A stretch of 24,935 nt of DNA from WLNJ01 sp037131165 (GTDB taxonomy: Bacteria; Actinomycetota; Thermoleophilia; Solirubrobacterales; Solirubrobacteraceae), in the NCBI GenBank assembly GCA_037131165.1, contig JBAXRO010000025.1, positions 1 through 24,935 on the forward strand, written 5' to 3'. A model generated the notes under the pieces. The model made no database searches. It saw nothing but the letters and a program-made list of their open reading frames with translations, and was not told the DNA's origin. Both the position numbers and the translations under genes were made by a program. Positions 7,534 through 15,126 of this stretch are shown in pieces. Positions within the stretch are counted from its first letter, which is position 1; each line of letters opens with the position of its first letter.

Positions 7534-8871
7534 TCAGCCCTGCTCCCTGAGGCGCTCGGTCAGGAGATCGAGCCCGACCCCCCGCGACCCCTTGACCAGG
7601 ACGGTGTCGCCCTCCTCCAGCAGGCCCGGGACGGCGTCGGCCGCATCCCGGGCGGTCGAGACCGAGACCGACTCGCCATCGAAGCCATCCACCATCGCCT
7701 TGGCCAGCGGTCCGACAGTCACCAGCAGTCCGACTCCGTGCTGCCGGGCGTCGCGACCCGTGGCCACATGGAAGTCTCGCTCCTGCGGCCCGAGTTCGAG
7801 CATGTCACCGAGAACCGCCACCGACCTCCCACCGCGCCTGGCCGACTCCTCGGCGAGGTCGTCGAGGGCCGCCGAGACGGACGATGGATTGGCGTTGTAG
7901 CAGTCGTTGATCACAAGGACACCGTCCTGGAGGCCGATCCGCTCCCCGCGCAGGGCGGAAAACGCCACCCCAAGATCGCTTGGCGGCCGGACACCAACGG
8001 CCTCAGCCGCCGCGATCGAGGCGAGCAGGTTGACCCGGTTGTGGGGCTGGTCGAAGTTGACTGAGACCTTGTGCCCGGTCCCGAACGCGGAGATCGTGAG
8101 AAGCCTGCCGTCCGCTTCGAGCAGTTCGACGTCGCCGCCGGGCCCAAAGGTCACCATCTTCAGGTCATCCCGGCGGTGGGGGTCCAGCAGCGGCTCGTCA
8201 GACGGGATCACCGCAACCGAGCCGGGGGCGAGTCCTTCGATCAGCTCCGACTTCGCCGCAGCGATCGCCTCGATCGAGCCGAGCAGGTCGAGGTGAGCCG
8301 GTCCGATGCTGACGATCACACCGAGGTCGGGCTTCGCGATCTCTGCCAGCCGCTCGATCTGGCCCCGCCCGCGCATCGCCATTTCGAGGACGAGGAACCG
8401 AGTCTCGGGGCCTGCCCGGAGGATCTCCAGCGGCATCCCGATCTCCGTGTTGCGGTTGCCCCGGCTTGCGAGGGTCTCCCCTTCGGTGGCGAGCAGTGAG
8501 GCGAGGATGTCCTTGGTCGAGGTCTTGCCGCTCGATCCGGTGACGCCGATCACGGGGCACTCGAGCGACGCTCGATGGGCGCCGGCGAGCGAACCGAGCG
8601 CCCGGACGGGATCGGGATGCACGAGCACAACTCCACCGGGGTCGCCGATTGCCTCGGCAGCAGCAGGGGTGACCAGTGCGCCCCACGCCCCGGCCTCGAT
8701 CACTCCTGCTGCGAAGTTGCCCCCGTCAACCCTCTCACCGGGAATCCCGATGAACAGGTCACCGGCTTCGACTTCGCGTGAGTCGATAGCGAAGCCGGTT
8801 GCCGCACCACCCGGGTCGGAGAGAATCTCGGCCCCGGAGTCGCGAGCGAGCTCCTCCGCCGTCCAGCTCAC
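7534..8871 (-). CDS. murF: UDP-MurNAc-tripeptide--D-alanyl-D-alanine ligase (MurF)
   Basis: Cytoplasmic Mur ligase that adds D-Ala-D-Ala to the tripeptide, completing the UDP-MurNAc-pentapeptide used by MraY. From GTG 8871 the protein has 445 residues. The N-terminal domain has the AIDSREVEAGDLF segment (28-40) typical of MurE and MurF. The P-loop is GSSGKTSTKD (112-121), NRNTEIGMPLEIL spans 139-151, the SIGPAHLD region is near 188-195, and the MurF-specific NDCYNANPSS is at 322-331. GTG 8871 is chosen because GGAGG lies 7 nt upstream. In-frame GTGs at 8877 and 8886 would overlap the murE stop and add only 2 or 5 residues. This gene follows murE with almost no gap, so coupling is likely. Confidence 0.96.
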   Translation of the reverse strand: MSWTAEELARDSGAEILSDPGGAATGFAIDSREVEAGDLFIGIPGERVDGGNFAAGVIEAGAWGALVTPAAAEAIGDPGGVVLVHPDPVRALGSLAGAHRASLECPVIGVTGSSGKTSTKDILASLLATEGETLASRGNRNTEIGMPLEILRAGPETRFLVLEMAMRGRGQIERLAEIAKPDLGVIVSIGPAHLDLLGSIEAIAAAKSELIEGLAPGSVAVIPSDEPLLDPHRRDDLKMVTFGPGGDVELLEADGRLLTISAFGTGHKVSVNFDQPHNRVNLLASIAAAEAVGVRPPSDLGVAFSALRGERIGLQDGVLVINDCYNANPSSVSAALDDLAEESARRGGRSVAVLGDMLELGPQERDFHVATGRDARQHGVGLLVTVGPLAKAMVDGFDGESVSVSTARDAADAVPGLLEEGDTVLVKGSRGVGLDLLTERLREQG

Positions 8872-8873
8872 CC

Positions 8874-10310
8874 TCACCCCTCCCACCCTGCATCGGCCAG
8901 CGCTGCAGCTGCGACTTCACGGTCGTCGAACGGCACGACCCTTCCGCCGGCGAACTCCTGGCCCTGTTCGTGGCCCTTGCCCGCGATCACCACGACGTCG
9001 CCCGCCAGCGCCGCATCGATTGCCGCGCCGATCGCCTCCGCCCGCTCGACGACCGTCCGCGCGCGACCCGCCGCGCCGGCAGCAACTTCGGCGACGATCG
9101 CCTCCGGCTCCTCCGAACGCGGGTTATCGGAAGTGACGATCGCGACGTCGGCCAGCTCCGCAGCGATCCCGCCCATCAACGGCCGCTTGCCGCGGTCGCG
9201 ATCGCCACCGCAACCGACGACGCAAATGACGCGTCCTTCGGTCAGGCCGCGAGCGGCACGAAGGACATTCTCGAGCGAATCAGGTGTGTGCGCGTAGTCG
9301 ACCAGGACGGCGAACGGTTGGCCGCAGACCACCGGCTCAAAGCGCCCGGGGACCCCACCGATGGTCGCCAAGGCGGGAAGCAGTCGATCCGTGCCGATCC
9401 CGAGCGAGTGCGCGGCTGCCAGTGAGCCGAGCACATTGCGCACGTTGAACAGGCCCGGCAGCAGAGTCGTGACCGGGAACTCTCCATCCGGGCAGCGCAG
9501 AGTGAAAGTCGAACCCTCGATCCCGCTGCGGATCTCGCTGGCCCGCCACTGGGCTGCGGGATCGGTTCCGTAGGTGATCGCCCCCTCGAGGTCGGCTGCC
9601 AACTCGCGACCATGGGAGTCGTCGATGTTGACAACGGAAGCGCCCGGAGCGAAGTCGTCGAAGAGCCTGCGCTTGGCCGCCCAGTAATTCTCCATGGTGC
9701 CGTGGAAGTCGAGGTGATCCTGGGTCAGGTTGGTGAAGACGGCCACAGCGAAGCGTGTTCCGTCGACCCTGCCCAGCTCAAGTGCGTGGGACGAGACCTC
9801 GATTGCGGCGGCCAAGTCGCCACTCTCTGACATCTCCCTCAGCAGTCCCTGAAGGTCGATCGCCTCGGGCGTCGTCCTGACCGCCGACCTGCGCTCTCCG
9901 CCGACCAGAGTCGCGACGGTCCCGAGCAGGCCGCACTGCCTCCCCGCCCCTTCGATCAGGCTCCGAACGAGCCAGGCCGAAGTTGTCTTGCCGTTGGTGC
10001 CGGTTATCCCGACGACATCGACCTTCCCTGACGGATCGCCGTGGAAGCGGGCCGCGGCCGGACCCATCGCCGAGCGCGCATCGTCGACGAGCACCTCCGG
10101 GACACCGAGCCCGAGTGGCCTCTCCACCACCAGTGCGCAGGCGCCACGATCCACTGCTGCAGGCGCGAAGTCGTGCCCGTCGCGGGTCAGGCCCGGGACG
10201 CAGAAGAAGAGGGTCCCGGGAGCCACGAGACGGTCGTCGTAGGCGAGTGCCGCGATCTCGGGATCCCCGGACTCCAAGACGGCCTCGGGGATGATTTCGC
10301 CGAGCAGCAT
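8874..10310 (-). CDS. murE: UDP-MurNAc-L-Ala-D-Glu--meso-diaminopimelate ligase (MurE)
   Basis: Cytoplasmic Mur ligase adding the third stem residue. The protein has 478 residues. Motifs: P-loop GTNGKTT (104-110), the TTPEAIDL substrate loop (146-153), SSHALELGR (173-181), TNLTQDHLDFHG (193-204), the lysine of AAKRRLF (K213, the position carbamylated in the family), DYAHTPDS (338-345), DNPRSEEP (395-402) and GKGHE (444-448). DNPR is the meso-DAP specificity motif; lysine-type enzymes differ here, so this organism should have DAP peptidoglycan. ATG 10310 has GAAGG 5 nt upstream and sits 34 nt after the ftsI stop. A longer frame reaching 10616 would add an Arg/Ser/Pro-rich extension encoded inside ftsI and is rejected. 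Confidence 0.97.
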   Translation of the reverse strand: MLLGEIIPEAVLESGDPEIAALAYDDRLVAPGTLFFCVPGLTRDGHDFAPAAVDRGACALVVERPLGLGVPEVLVDDARSAMGPAAARFHGDPSGKVDVVGITGTNGKTTSAWLVRSLIEGAGRQCGLLGTVATLVGGERRSAVRTTPEAIDLQGLLREMSESGDLAAAIEVSSHALELGRVDGTRFAVAVFTNLTQDHLDFHGTMENYWAAKRRLFDDFAPGASVVNIDDSHGRELAADLEGAITYGTDPAAQWRASEIRSGIEGSTFTLRCPDGEFPVTTLLPGLFNVRNVLGSLAAAHSLGIGTDRLLPALATIGGVPGRFEPVVCGQPFAVLVDYAHTPDSLENVLRAARGLTEGRVICVVGCGGDRDRGKRPLMGGIAAELADVAIVTSDNPRSEEPEAIVAEVAAGAAGRARTVVERAEAIGAAIDAALAGDVVVIAGKGHEQGQEFAGGRVVPFDDREVAAAALADAGWEG

Positions 10311-10344
10311 TTGCCTTCGAAGTGTAGTAACGGGTCCGGCCGGT

Positions 10345-12021
10345 CTACCTCGGCGAGATCCCGAGATAGGGAAGCGCGAAGGACATGATCCGAGAGAACG
10401 CAGGCGCAGCGACCGAGCCTCCGTAGATGTCGCCGCTGGGCTCGTCGACCACCACTGCGACGAGCAGTTTCGGGTCGTGAGCCGGGGCGAAGCCGATGAA
10501 CGATGCGATGTACTTCGACTCGGAATAGGTGCCCGTCTGGGGATCGACCTTCTGCGCGGTGCCGGTCTTGCCGGCGAGGTCGAAGCCGGGAATCGCAGCC
10601 TCCGACGCGGTACCACCCTCCTCGAGGACCCCCCTCAGCATCTGCCTCATTTCCGAGGACACGCGCGGCGAGAGCAGCCGCTCGGGCGCCTTGGTCCTGA
10701 CCGGCTCACCGTCGACCTCCTCGACGATCCTGGGTTGGCGCTTGAGTCCCCCGTTGGCGATCGTCGCGTAGGCCTGAATCATCTGCAGTGGGGTGACGCT
10801 CAATCCTTGGCCCATCGACATGTTCGGCAGGGTCGCGTCCGAGTACTTGGCGGCAGGAAGCAGGAGTCCACGCTCCTCACCGGGCATCCCCGAGCCGGTT
10901 GGCTGGGCGAACCCGAATCTGCGGACCCATCGATCGAACCGCTCCTTGCCGGTCTTGAGCCCGATCTTGGCAGCGCCGACGTTGCTCGATTGGGCGAGGA
11001 TCTCCGAGACCGGAAGCGTCTCCTCGCCACGGTCATGGGAGTCGCTGATCGTCTTGTCTCCGGCCTGAAGTTCGATCGGAAGGAAGAACTGTGAGGCGGG
11101 CGTGACGGCTCCGCTCTGCATCGCCGCGGCGACCGTCACCGCCTTGAAGGTCGAACCCGGCTCGTAGGTGAAACCCGAAGCTTTGTTCAGCTGGGCGTAG
11201 TCGCTCGCCGAAGCAATCGCGTTGGCGTCGACCGGGGGGTAGTTCGCGAGGGCCAGAAGCTCGCCGTTTCGCGGGTCGGCAACGATCGCTGTCGCTCCCT
11301 TCGGCTGGTAGACCTTCGCCACGCCGGCAAGGACCCGCTCGACCTGGTCCTGGACGGCTGCGTCGATCGTGAGCCGGACTTCGCGCCCCGACTTCATCGT
11401 CTTCGAGTCCTGAACGAGGATCGGCTCGCCCCGCGCGTCGGACACGGTCAGTCGCTCGCCGTCGCTGCCCCGCAGCTGCGAATCCCACGAGTACTCGAGA
11501 CCCGAGAGCCCCTTGCCCTCCGTCCCGATCATCCCGATCAGCTGGCCGGCCTGGACGCCCCGCGGATAGGCGCGTCGGGTGGTCGCCTCATACGACAGTC
11601 CGTCGACCCGGCGGTCGTCGATCCTCAATGCCCTGAGCTTGTCCCCCGCAGCCGCCGGCACGGCTCTTGCCACATAGACGAAGCCCTTGGTCCGATCGGA
11701 CAGCTTCGGAACGACCTCTTCGACCGGCTTGCCGAGGATCGGAGCGATCTTCGCCGCGAGGCCATTCGGGTCACGAATGATCATCGGGTTGGCAACGACG
11801 TTCACTGCCGGCTCGGAGACGGCGAGCGGCGTGCCGTGCTTGTCGGTGATGTCACCGCGGGGAGCGGGGACGACCGTCCGCTGCGACTGCTGGCTCGAGG
11901 CTTGGGCCTGGAGGGAGGGTGCCTTTACGACGGTGACCCAGAAGGCCCTGACGCCGGCGACGGCGACGACCGCGACGAAGACCGCGAACAGTCTCTTGGC
12001 GCGGAGGTCGAAGGGTCTCAT
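10345..12021 (-). CDS. ftsI: Class B penicillin-binding protein, septal transpeptidase FtsI/PBP3
   Basis: Membrane-anchored DD-transpeptidase that cross-links septal peptidoglycan made by FtsW and is the target of beta-lactams. The protein has 558 residues. An N-terminal membrane helix spans about 11-30. A dimerisation or pedestal domain (about 50-215) opens with the PAPRGDITD motif (53-60). The transpeptidase domain has all three active-site motifs: STFK (290-293, nucleophile S290), SSN (345-347) and KTGT (485-488). No PASTA repeats follow; the protein ends right after the catalytic domain. ATG 12021 lies 17 nt after the ftsL stop with no strong Shine-Dalgarno. The position between ftsL and murE identifies it as the divisome enzyme rather than an elongation PBP. 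Confidence 0.96.
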   Translation of the reverse strand: MRPFDLRAKRLFAVFVAVVAVAGVRAFWVTVVKAPSLQAQASSQQSQRTVVPAPRGDITDKHGTPLAVSEPAVNVVANPMIIRDPNGLAAKIAPILGKPVEEVVPKLSDRTKGFVYVARAVPAAAGDKLRALRIDDRRVDGLSYEATTRRAYPRGVQAGQLIGMIGTEGKGLSGLEYSWDSQLRGSDGERLTVSDARGEPILVQDSKTMKSGREVRLTIDAAVQDQVERVLAGVAKVYQPKGATAIVADPRNGELLALANYPPVDANAIASASDYAQLNKASGFTYEPGSTFKAVTVAAAMQSGAVTPASQFFLPIELQAGDKTISDSHDRGEETLPVSEILAQSSNVGAAKIGLKTGKERFDRWVRRFGFAQPTGSGMPGEERGLLLPAAKYSDATLPNMSMGQGLSVTPLQMIQAYATIANGGLKRQPRIVEEVDGEPVRTKAPERLLSPRVSSEMRQMLRGVLEEGGTASEAAIPGFDLAGKTGTAQKVDPQTGTYSESKYIASFIGFAPAHDPKLLVAVVVDEPSGDIYGGSVAAPAFSRIMSFALPYLGISPR

Positions 12022-12038
12022 TCGCTGGGTTCGAGGGG

Positions 12039-12743
12039 TCAGCCGTCGCTCAAGGCCGAGCTGGAGTCCGATCCACTGTCGGGCACGGCCGCTGTAGTCG
12101 CGACCGACTCCCCTCCTGTGGTGGAATCACCGACGCTGACATCGACCCCGGACGGATCGGCAGTCTGTTCGACGCCCGTGCCGGCTCCGCTGTCAGCGAG
12201 TGCCGTTGCCGGGGAGCTCGCGGCCGTCATCGTCGTCAGCGCGCGGGCCGCGTCGCCTCGTCCGGCCTTCAGATACTTGCTCGTGCCGACGGGCGGCTCG
12301 ACGAAGCCCATCCGCCCCGCTTCAGCGTAGATGCGTCGGTCGGAGCTCAGACCGGAAATCTCCGCTCTGAGCACCGCGTTCTGGCGTTCCATCTTGGTGA
12401 TTGCCTGGACGCTGGCTCCGGTCGACGAGTTGAGGTCCCTCAACTCCCCCTGGAGAAACACGAGGCCGGCCAGGCCGACAGCGAAGAGTGCGACCCAGAG
12501 CCGCCCGCGGCTGAGGACTCCGAGAGCCGAGTGCTCGACAGCGACCTGCTCTGCCCGGCTCGCCTCCGCCACCCGGGGTTCGGGCGCCACGCGCATGCCG
12601 GCGGCCGGGCCGGAGACCCGCCTGGGGACCCTCGTCGCAGGTGAGGCGGAGCGGCGCCGTGCGGGGGCAGGAGCTCGCCTTTCGCGGGCCGGCATCGCAG
12701 TGCTTCCAAGCCTCGCTGCCGCAGTTGCTGCCGGTGGCGTCAC
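12039..12743 (-). CDS. ftsL: FtsL-like septum protein with long low-complexity tails
   Basis: Bitopic divisome protein that would bind FtsQ and FtsB-type partners and activate FtsW-FtsI. Assignment rests on position (between rsmH and ftsI) and architecture rather than motif strength. In 234 residues it has an Ala/Arg/Pro-rich cytoplasmic region (1-80), one transmembrane helix (about 82-98), a coiled-coil stretch (about 100-135, with MERQNAVLRAEIS) and a short conserved-looking segment to KYL (156-158). A 70-residue Ser/Thr/Gly/Asp-rich tail follows outside the membrane. The start is GTG 12743, overlapping the rsmH stop as GTGA, with GGAGG 6 nt upstream. It could also be called a septum formation initiator (DivIC/FtsB) family protein; the two families look alike at this level. 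Confidence 0.82.
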   Translation of the reverse strand: MTPPAATAAARLGSTAMPARERRAPAPARRRSASPATRVPRRVSGPAAGMRVAPEPRVAEASRAEQVAVEHSALGVLSRGRLWVALFAVGLAGLVFLQGELRDLNSSTGASVQAITKMERQNAVLRAEISGLSSDRRIYAEAGRMGFVEPPVGTSKYLKAGRGDAARALTTMTAASSPATALADSGAGTGVEQTADPSGVDVSVGDSTTGGESVATTAAVPDSGSDSSSALSDG

Positions 12744-13693
12744 TTCGATCCTCCGATCTTCTCCGCCGCCCTGAGCCTTGCCGACTTCGAGCGGGGGTTG
12801 TGGGCTGTCTCTCCTGAAGAGGGCGTGACCGAGCGGCGGGTGAGCAGGGCGGCCTCGGGGGTCCGGCCGCAGCCGCAGACGGGCAGGTCAGGCGGGCAGA
12901 TGCATCCGCGTGCCCTGGCCGCGAGGAATCGCTTCACTCGCCTGTCTTCGAGCGAATGGAACGAGATCACAGCCAGACGCCCACCCTCGGCCAGAAGCTC
13001 CCAAGCGGCCGGCAGCGCGGCATCGATCTGGCCGAGCTCGTCGTTCACCGCGATTCGGATTGCCTGGAAGGTCCGCTTGGCCGGATGCCCGCCGGCGAAC
13101 AGGGCAGGTGCCGGGATCGCCCGCTCGATGCAGGCGACGAGTTCCCCGGTGGTGGTGATCGGGCTGCGCTCGCGGGCCCGGACGATCTCCCTGGCGATCG
13201 CAGCGGCGTGGCGTTCCTCGCCGAACTCGCGCAAGGTGCGTGCGAGGCGCCGCTCGTCCCACTCCGCGACGAGGTCAGCCGCGCTGAACTCCTGGCTGCT
13301 GTCCATCCTCATGTCCAGTGGCGAATCGCACGAGTAGGCGAAGCCGCGCTCCCGGGTGTCGATCTGCATCGAGCTGACACCGAGGTCCATCAGGATCATG
13401 TCTGCCCTGATTCCCTCCGCCGCAAGGTCGGCGAGCGAATCGGCGAAGTCGCCATGCACGAACCTCACCGTGCAGGGCGCCTCCGAGGCGAAGCTGTCGA
13501 AGCGGGCTTCGGCTGCCTGGTCGCGATCGATCGCGATCAATGTCCCCGAGGGGCCGACCCGCTCGGCCAGCAGGCTCGAGTGGCCTCCCGCGCCGAAGGT
13601 CGCGTCGACGACCGTCTCGCCGGGCATCGGATCGAGCAACTCGATGACCTCCGCTGCAAGAACCGGGATGTGGGTTTCGGTCATCTCAACCAT
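12740..13693 (-). CDS. rsmH: 16S rRNA (cytosine-1402-N4) methyltransferase RsmH (MraW)
   Basis: SAM-dependent enzyme methylating N4 of C1402 in the decoding centre of 16S rRNA; conserved in dcw clusters although it acts on ribosomes. The protein has 317 residues. The SAM-binding loop is FGAGGHS (33-39), followed by AIDRD (54-58), HGDF (80-83), DLGVSSMQID (103-112), GFAYSCDSPLDMRMD (117-131), RTFQAIRIAVNDEL (207-220) and SFHSLEDRRVK (244-254). A CxC-x6-CxC cluster (C264, C266, C273, C275) near the C-terminus is common in this family and may bind metal. ATG 13693 overlaps the mraZ stop by 8 nt. The in-frame ATG at 13684, one base after that stop, gives MTETHIPVL and is equally possible. Confidence 0.97.
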   Translation of the reverse strand: MVEMTETHIPVLAAEVIELLDPMPGETVVDATFGAGGHSSLLAERVGPSGTLIAIDRDQAAEARFDSFASEAPCTVRFVHGDFADSLADLAAEGIRADMILMDLGVSSMQIDTRERGFAYSCDSPLDMRMDSSQEFSAADLVAEWDERRLARTLREFGEERHAAAIAREIVRARERSPITTTGELVACIERAIPAPALFAGGHPAKRTFQAIRIAVNDELGQIDAALPAAWELLAEGGRLAVISFHSLEDRRVKRFLAARARGCICPPDLPVCGCGRTPEAALLTRRSVTPSSGETAHNPRSKSARLRAAEKIGGSK

Positions 13694-14129
13694 CGGATCC
13701 GATCGTGTCGACGATGTCGCGGATCTCGCCCTTCTTGGCGTCGTCCCATGTTTGCCAGGCCGAGCGATCCCACACTTCGAAATTCTCGAACTCGCCGACG
13801 ACGGAAACCTCGCGGTCGATCCCGGCGTACTCGATCAGCTTGGTCGGGATCATCACCCTGCCTGCGCTGTCGAGCTCGGTCTCGAACGCGCTGGCGGACA
13901 CCATGCGACGGAAATCACGGGCCTTCGGGGTAAGGCCGCCGAGCGCCTCGATCATGCGCCTGGTCCACGAATCGAACTCTTCGGGCCGCCAAGCGGTGAC
14001 GCAGGCCTCGATGCCCCTCGCGAGGACGATGTCATTGCCCCCGAGGATGCTGCGGAAGCGCGACGGAACCGTGAGCCGGTTCTTCGCATCGAGTGTGTGC
14101 TCGTAGTCGCCGCGGAAGGGAGTGTTCAT
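13686..14129 (-). CDS. mraZ: MraZ, transcriptional regulator of the dcw cluster
   Basis: DNA-binding protein that in other bacteria regulates its own dcw operon by binding direct repeats upstream of itself. It has 147 residues with the two tandem SpoVT/AbrB-type half-domains typical of MraZ, marked by DAKNRLTVP (14-22) and DSAGRVMIP (87-95). Family length is about 140-150, which favours ATG 14129 (MNTPFRGDYEHTLD) over ATG 14159, ten codons upstream. Neither start has a clear Shine-Dalgarno. It is the first gene of the cluster, and phased AAAGTGGGG repeats lie 70-100 nt upstream, so autoregulation is likely. It shares an 8-nt overlap with the rsmH start. Confidence 0.96.
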   Translation of the reverse strand: MNTPFRGDYEHTLDAKNRLTVPSRFRSILGGNDIVLARGIEACVTAWRPEEFDSWTRRMIEALGGLTPKARDFRRMVSASAFETELDSAGRVMIPTKLIEYAGIDREVSVVGEFENFEVWDRSAWQTWDDAKKGEIRDIVDTIGSDG

Positions 14130-14201
14130 CGGAGTGGGTCTGGATTGGGGCCGGAGCATCGAGATGGGAGGACCTCGGCGCCCCGGCCCTGATCAGTGAC
14201 A

Positions 14202-14231
14202 AGGGCACTGTACCCCACTTTCCCCCACTTT
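14202..14231 (-). promoter_or_regulatory. MraZ-box array: three 10-bp direct repeats
   Basis: Read on the minus strand, three consecutive decamers occur: AAAGTGGGGG (14222-14231), AAAGTGGGGT (14212-14221) and a weaker ACAGTGCCCT (14202-14211). MraZ sites described in E. coli are TGGGN repeats with 5-nt spacers, and those in Mollicutes are AAAGTG repeats on a 10-nt period. This array satisfies both descriptions. The repeats fill the -35/-10 spacer and the -10, so bound MraZ would be expected to block RNA polymerase. Related but weaker elements continue upstream on the same period (14232-14261), and another AAAGTGGGTG lies at 14273-14282. Confidence 0.72.
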
Positions 14232-14235
14232 GCAA
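14207..14235 (-). promoter_or_regulatory. Putative mraZ/dcw promoter
   Basis: On the minus strand a -35-like TTGCAA (14230-14235) is separated by exactly 17 nt from a -10-like TACAGT (14207-14212). Each matches the sigma-70-type consensus at four of six positions. A start site near 14200 would leave a leader of about 40-70 nt before mraZ. The spacer consists almost entirely of two MraZ-type repeats. This is a pattern reading; no transcript data are available. Confidence 0.55.
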
Positions 14236-14297
14236 CCCCAACACCACAATTTCCCCCACAACACGTCCGGACCACCCACTTTCGCCGTTCCCGTCCC

Positions 14298-14323
14298 CAC
14301 TCCTGCCGCCCACTCCTGCCGCC
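14298..14323. repeat. Perfect 13-bp tandem duplication
   Basis: CACTCCTGCCGCC is repeated twice back to back in the gap between tadC and mraZ, followed by a degenerate third start (CGCTCGTGCC). It lies upstream of the MraZ boxes and outside any gene. The rest of the gap from 14324 to 14406 shows only a weak hairpin (ACCAC/GTGGT, 14383-14399) just after the tadC stop, which could be a poor terminator. No function is assigned. Confidence 0.8.
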
Positions 14324-14406
14324 CGCTCGTGCCCAGCTCGGTAGGGCGATCCGAGTCCGGGCGATGCCGGGACGGGTCCTCCACCACTCCAGCCGTGGTC
14401 ACCGGT

Positions 14407-15126
14407 TCAGCGGGAGACGCCGGCCCCGGCGCCGGCCAATACGGCGGCAGCCACCAGCAAGAGCACCGACGGAACGATCCCGAGAGCTACGATCAGCTGA
14501 ATCGCCGGGGCGGCCTTGGCTGCCCGCTCCCTCCTCCTGGCGAGATCAGCAGCGCGGGCGGCCGAAGCGATCGACCTGACCGGCTCGGTCGGATCGGTTC
14601 CGCGCCGCGAAGCGACGGAAAGAGCGGTGCACAGACTCGCGAGCCTCCCGCCGGGGATCTCGGAGGTGAGGATCGCGAGAGCCTCCTCCAGCGGGACCCC
14701 CGCTCCCACCTTGGCACAGGCACGGCGCACGGCAAGGCCGAGCGGGTCCTCGCGGTGGCGCGACGCGCTTGCCAGCGCCTCGACTGGACGCAGTCCGGCT
14801 GCGAGGGCTGCCGCCACCGAGCCGGCGAAGGCCGGCAGCACCCGATCGGCATGCTGTCTGACTTGCCTCGTCCTGAAGCGCCTCATGGCGACAACGACGA
14901 CCCAGGCGGCGCCCGCGGCGGCCGGCGCGGCCTCGATCCTGCCCGAAAGCGCAACCGCCAGCGCAGCGGGCGGCCCAAGCAAAAGGCCAGTGAGACCGCG
15001 CCCTGCGGCATCTCTGCGCCTTACGCGGTGCGAACGATCCCCGCCGGCCGTCATGGCCTCGGTAAGCGCACCGATGGCAAAGGCGGCAGCGACACCGGAC
15101 ATGCCTGCCAGGGCCTGGGCGTTCAC
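14407..15126 (-). CDS. tadC: TadC-like type II secretion F domain membrane protein
   Basis: Inner-membrane platform protein of a Tad pilus or type IV-like secretion machine, expected to pair with TadB and couple the TadA ATPase to pilin assembly. The protein has 239 residues. Hydrophobic segments lie at about 46-80 and 205-235. Between them is the T2SSF-type helical domain, with the GSVAAALAAGLRPVEAL motif at 102-118 that resembles the core of GspF-family proteins, and a basic linker (183-205). The start is GTG 15126, overlapping the tadB stop as GTGA. It is the last gene of the six-gene operon. TadB and TadC are hard to tell apart by sequence; the name follows gene order. Confidence 0.82.
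   Translation of the reverse strand: MNAQALAGMSGVAAAFAIGALTEAMTAGGDRSHRVRRRDAAGRGLTGLLLGPPAALAVALSGRIEAAPAAAGAAWVVVVAMRRFRTRQVRQHADRVLPAFAGSVAAALAAGLRPVEALASASRHREDPLGLAVRRACAKVGAGVPLEEALAILTSEIPGGRLASLCTALSVASRRGTDPTEPVRSIASAARAADLARRRERAAKAAPAIQLIVALGIVPSVLLLVAAAVLAGAGAGVSR

Noticed and set aside
10311..10616. A 102-residue N-terminal extension of MurE.
   Set aside because: It lies inside ftsI, is Arg/Ser/Pro-rich, and the family start at 10310 has its own ribosome site.
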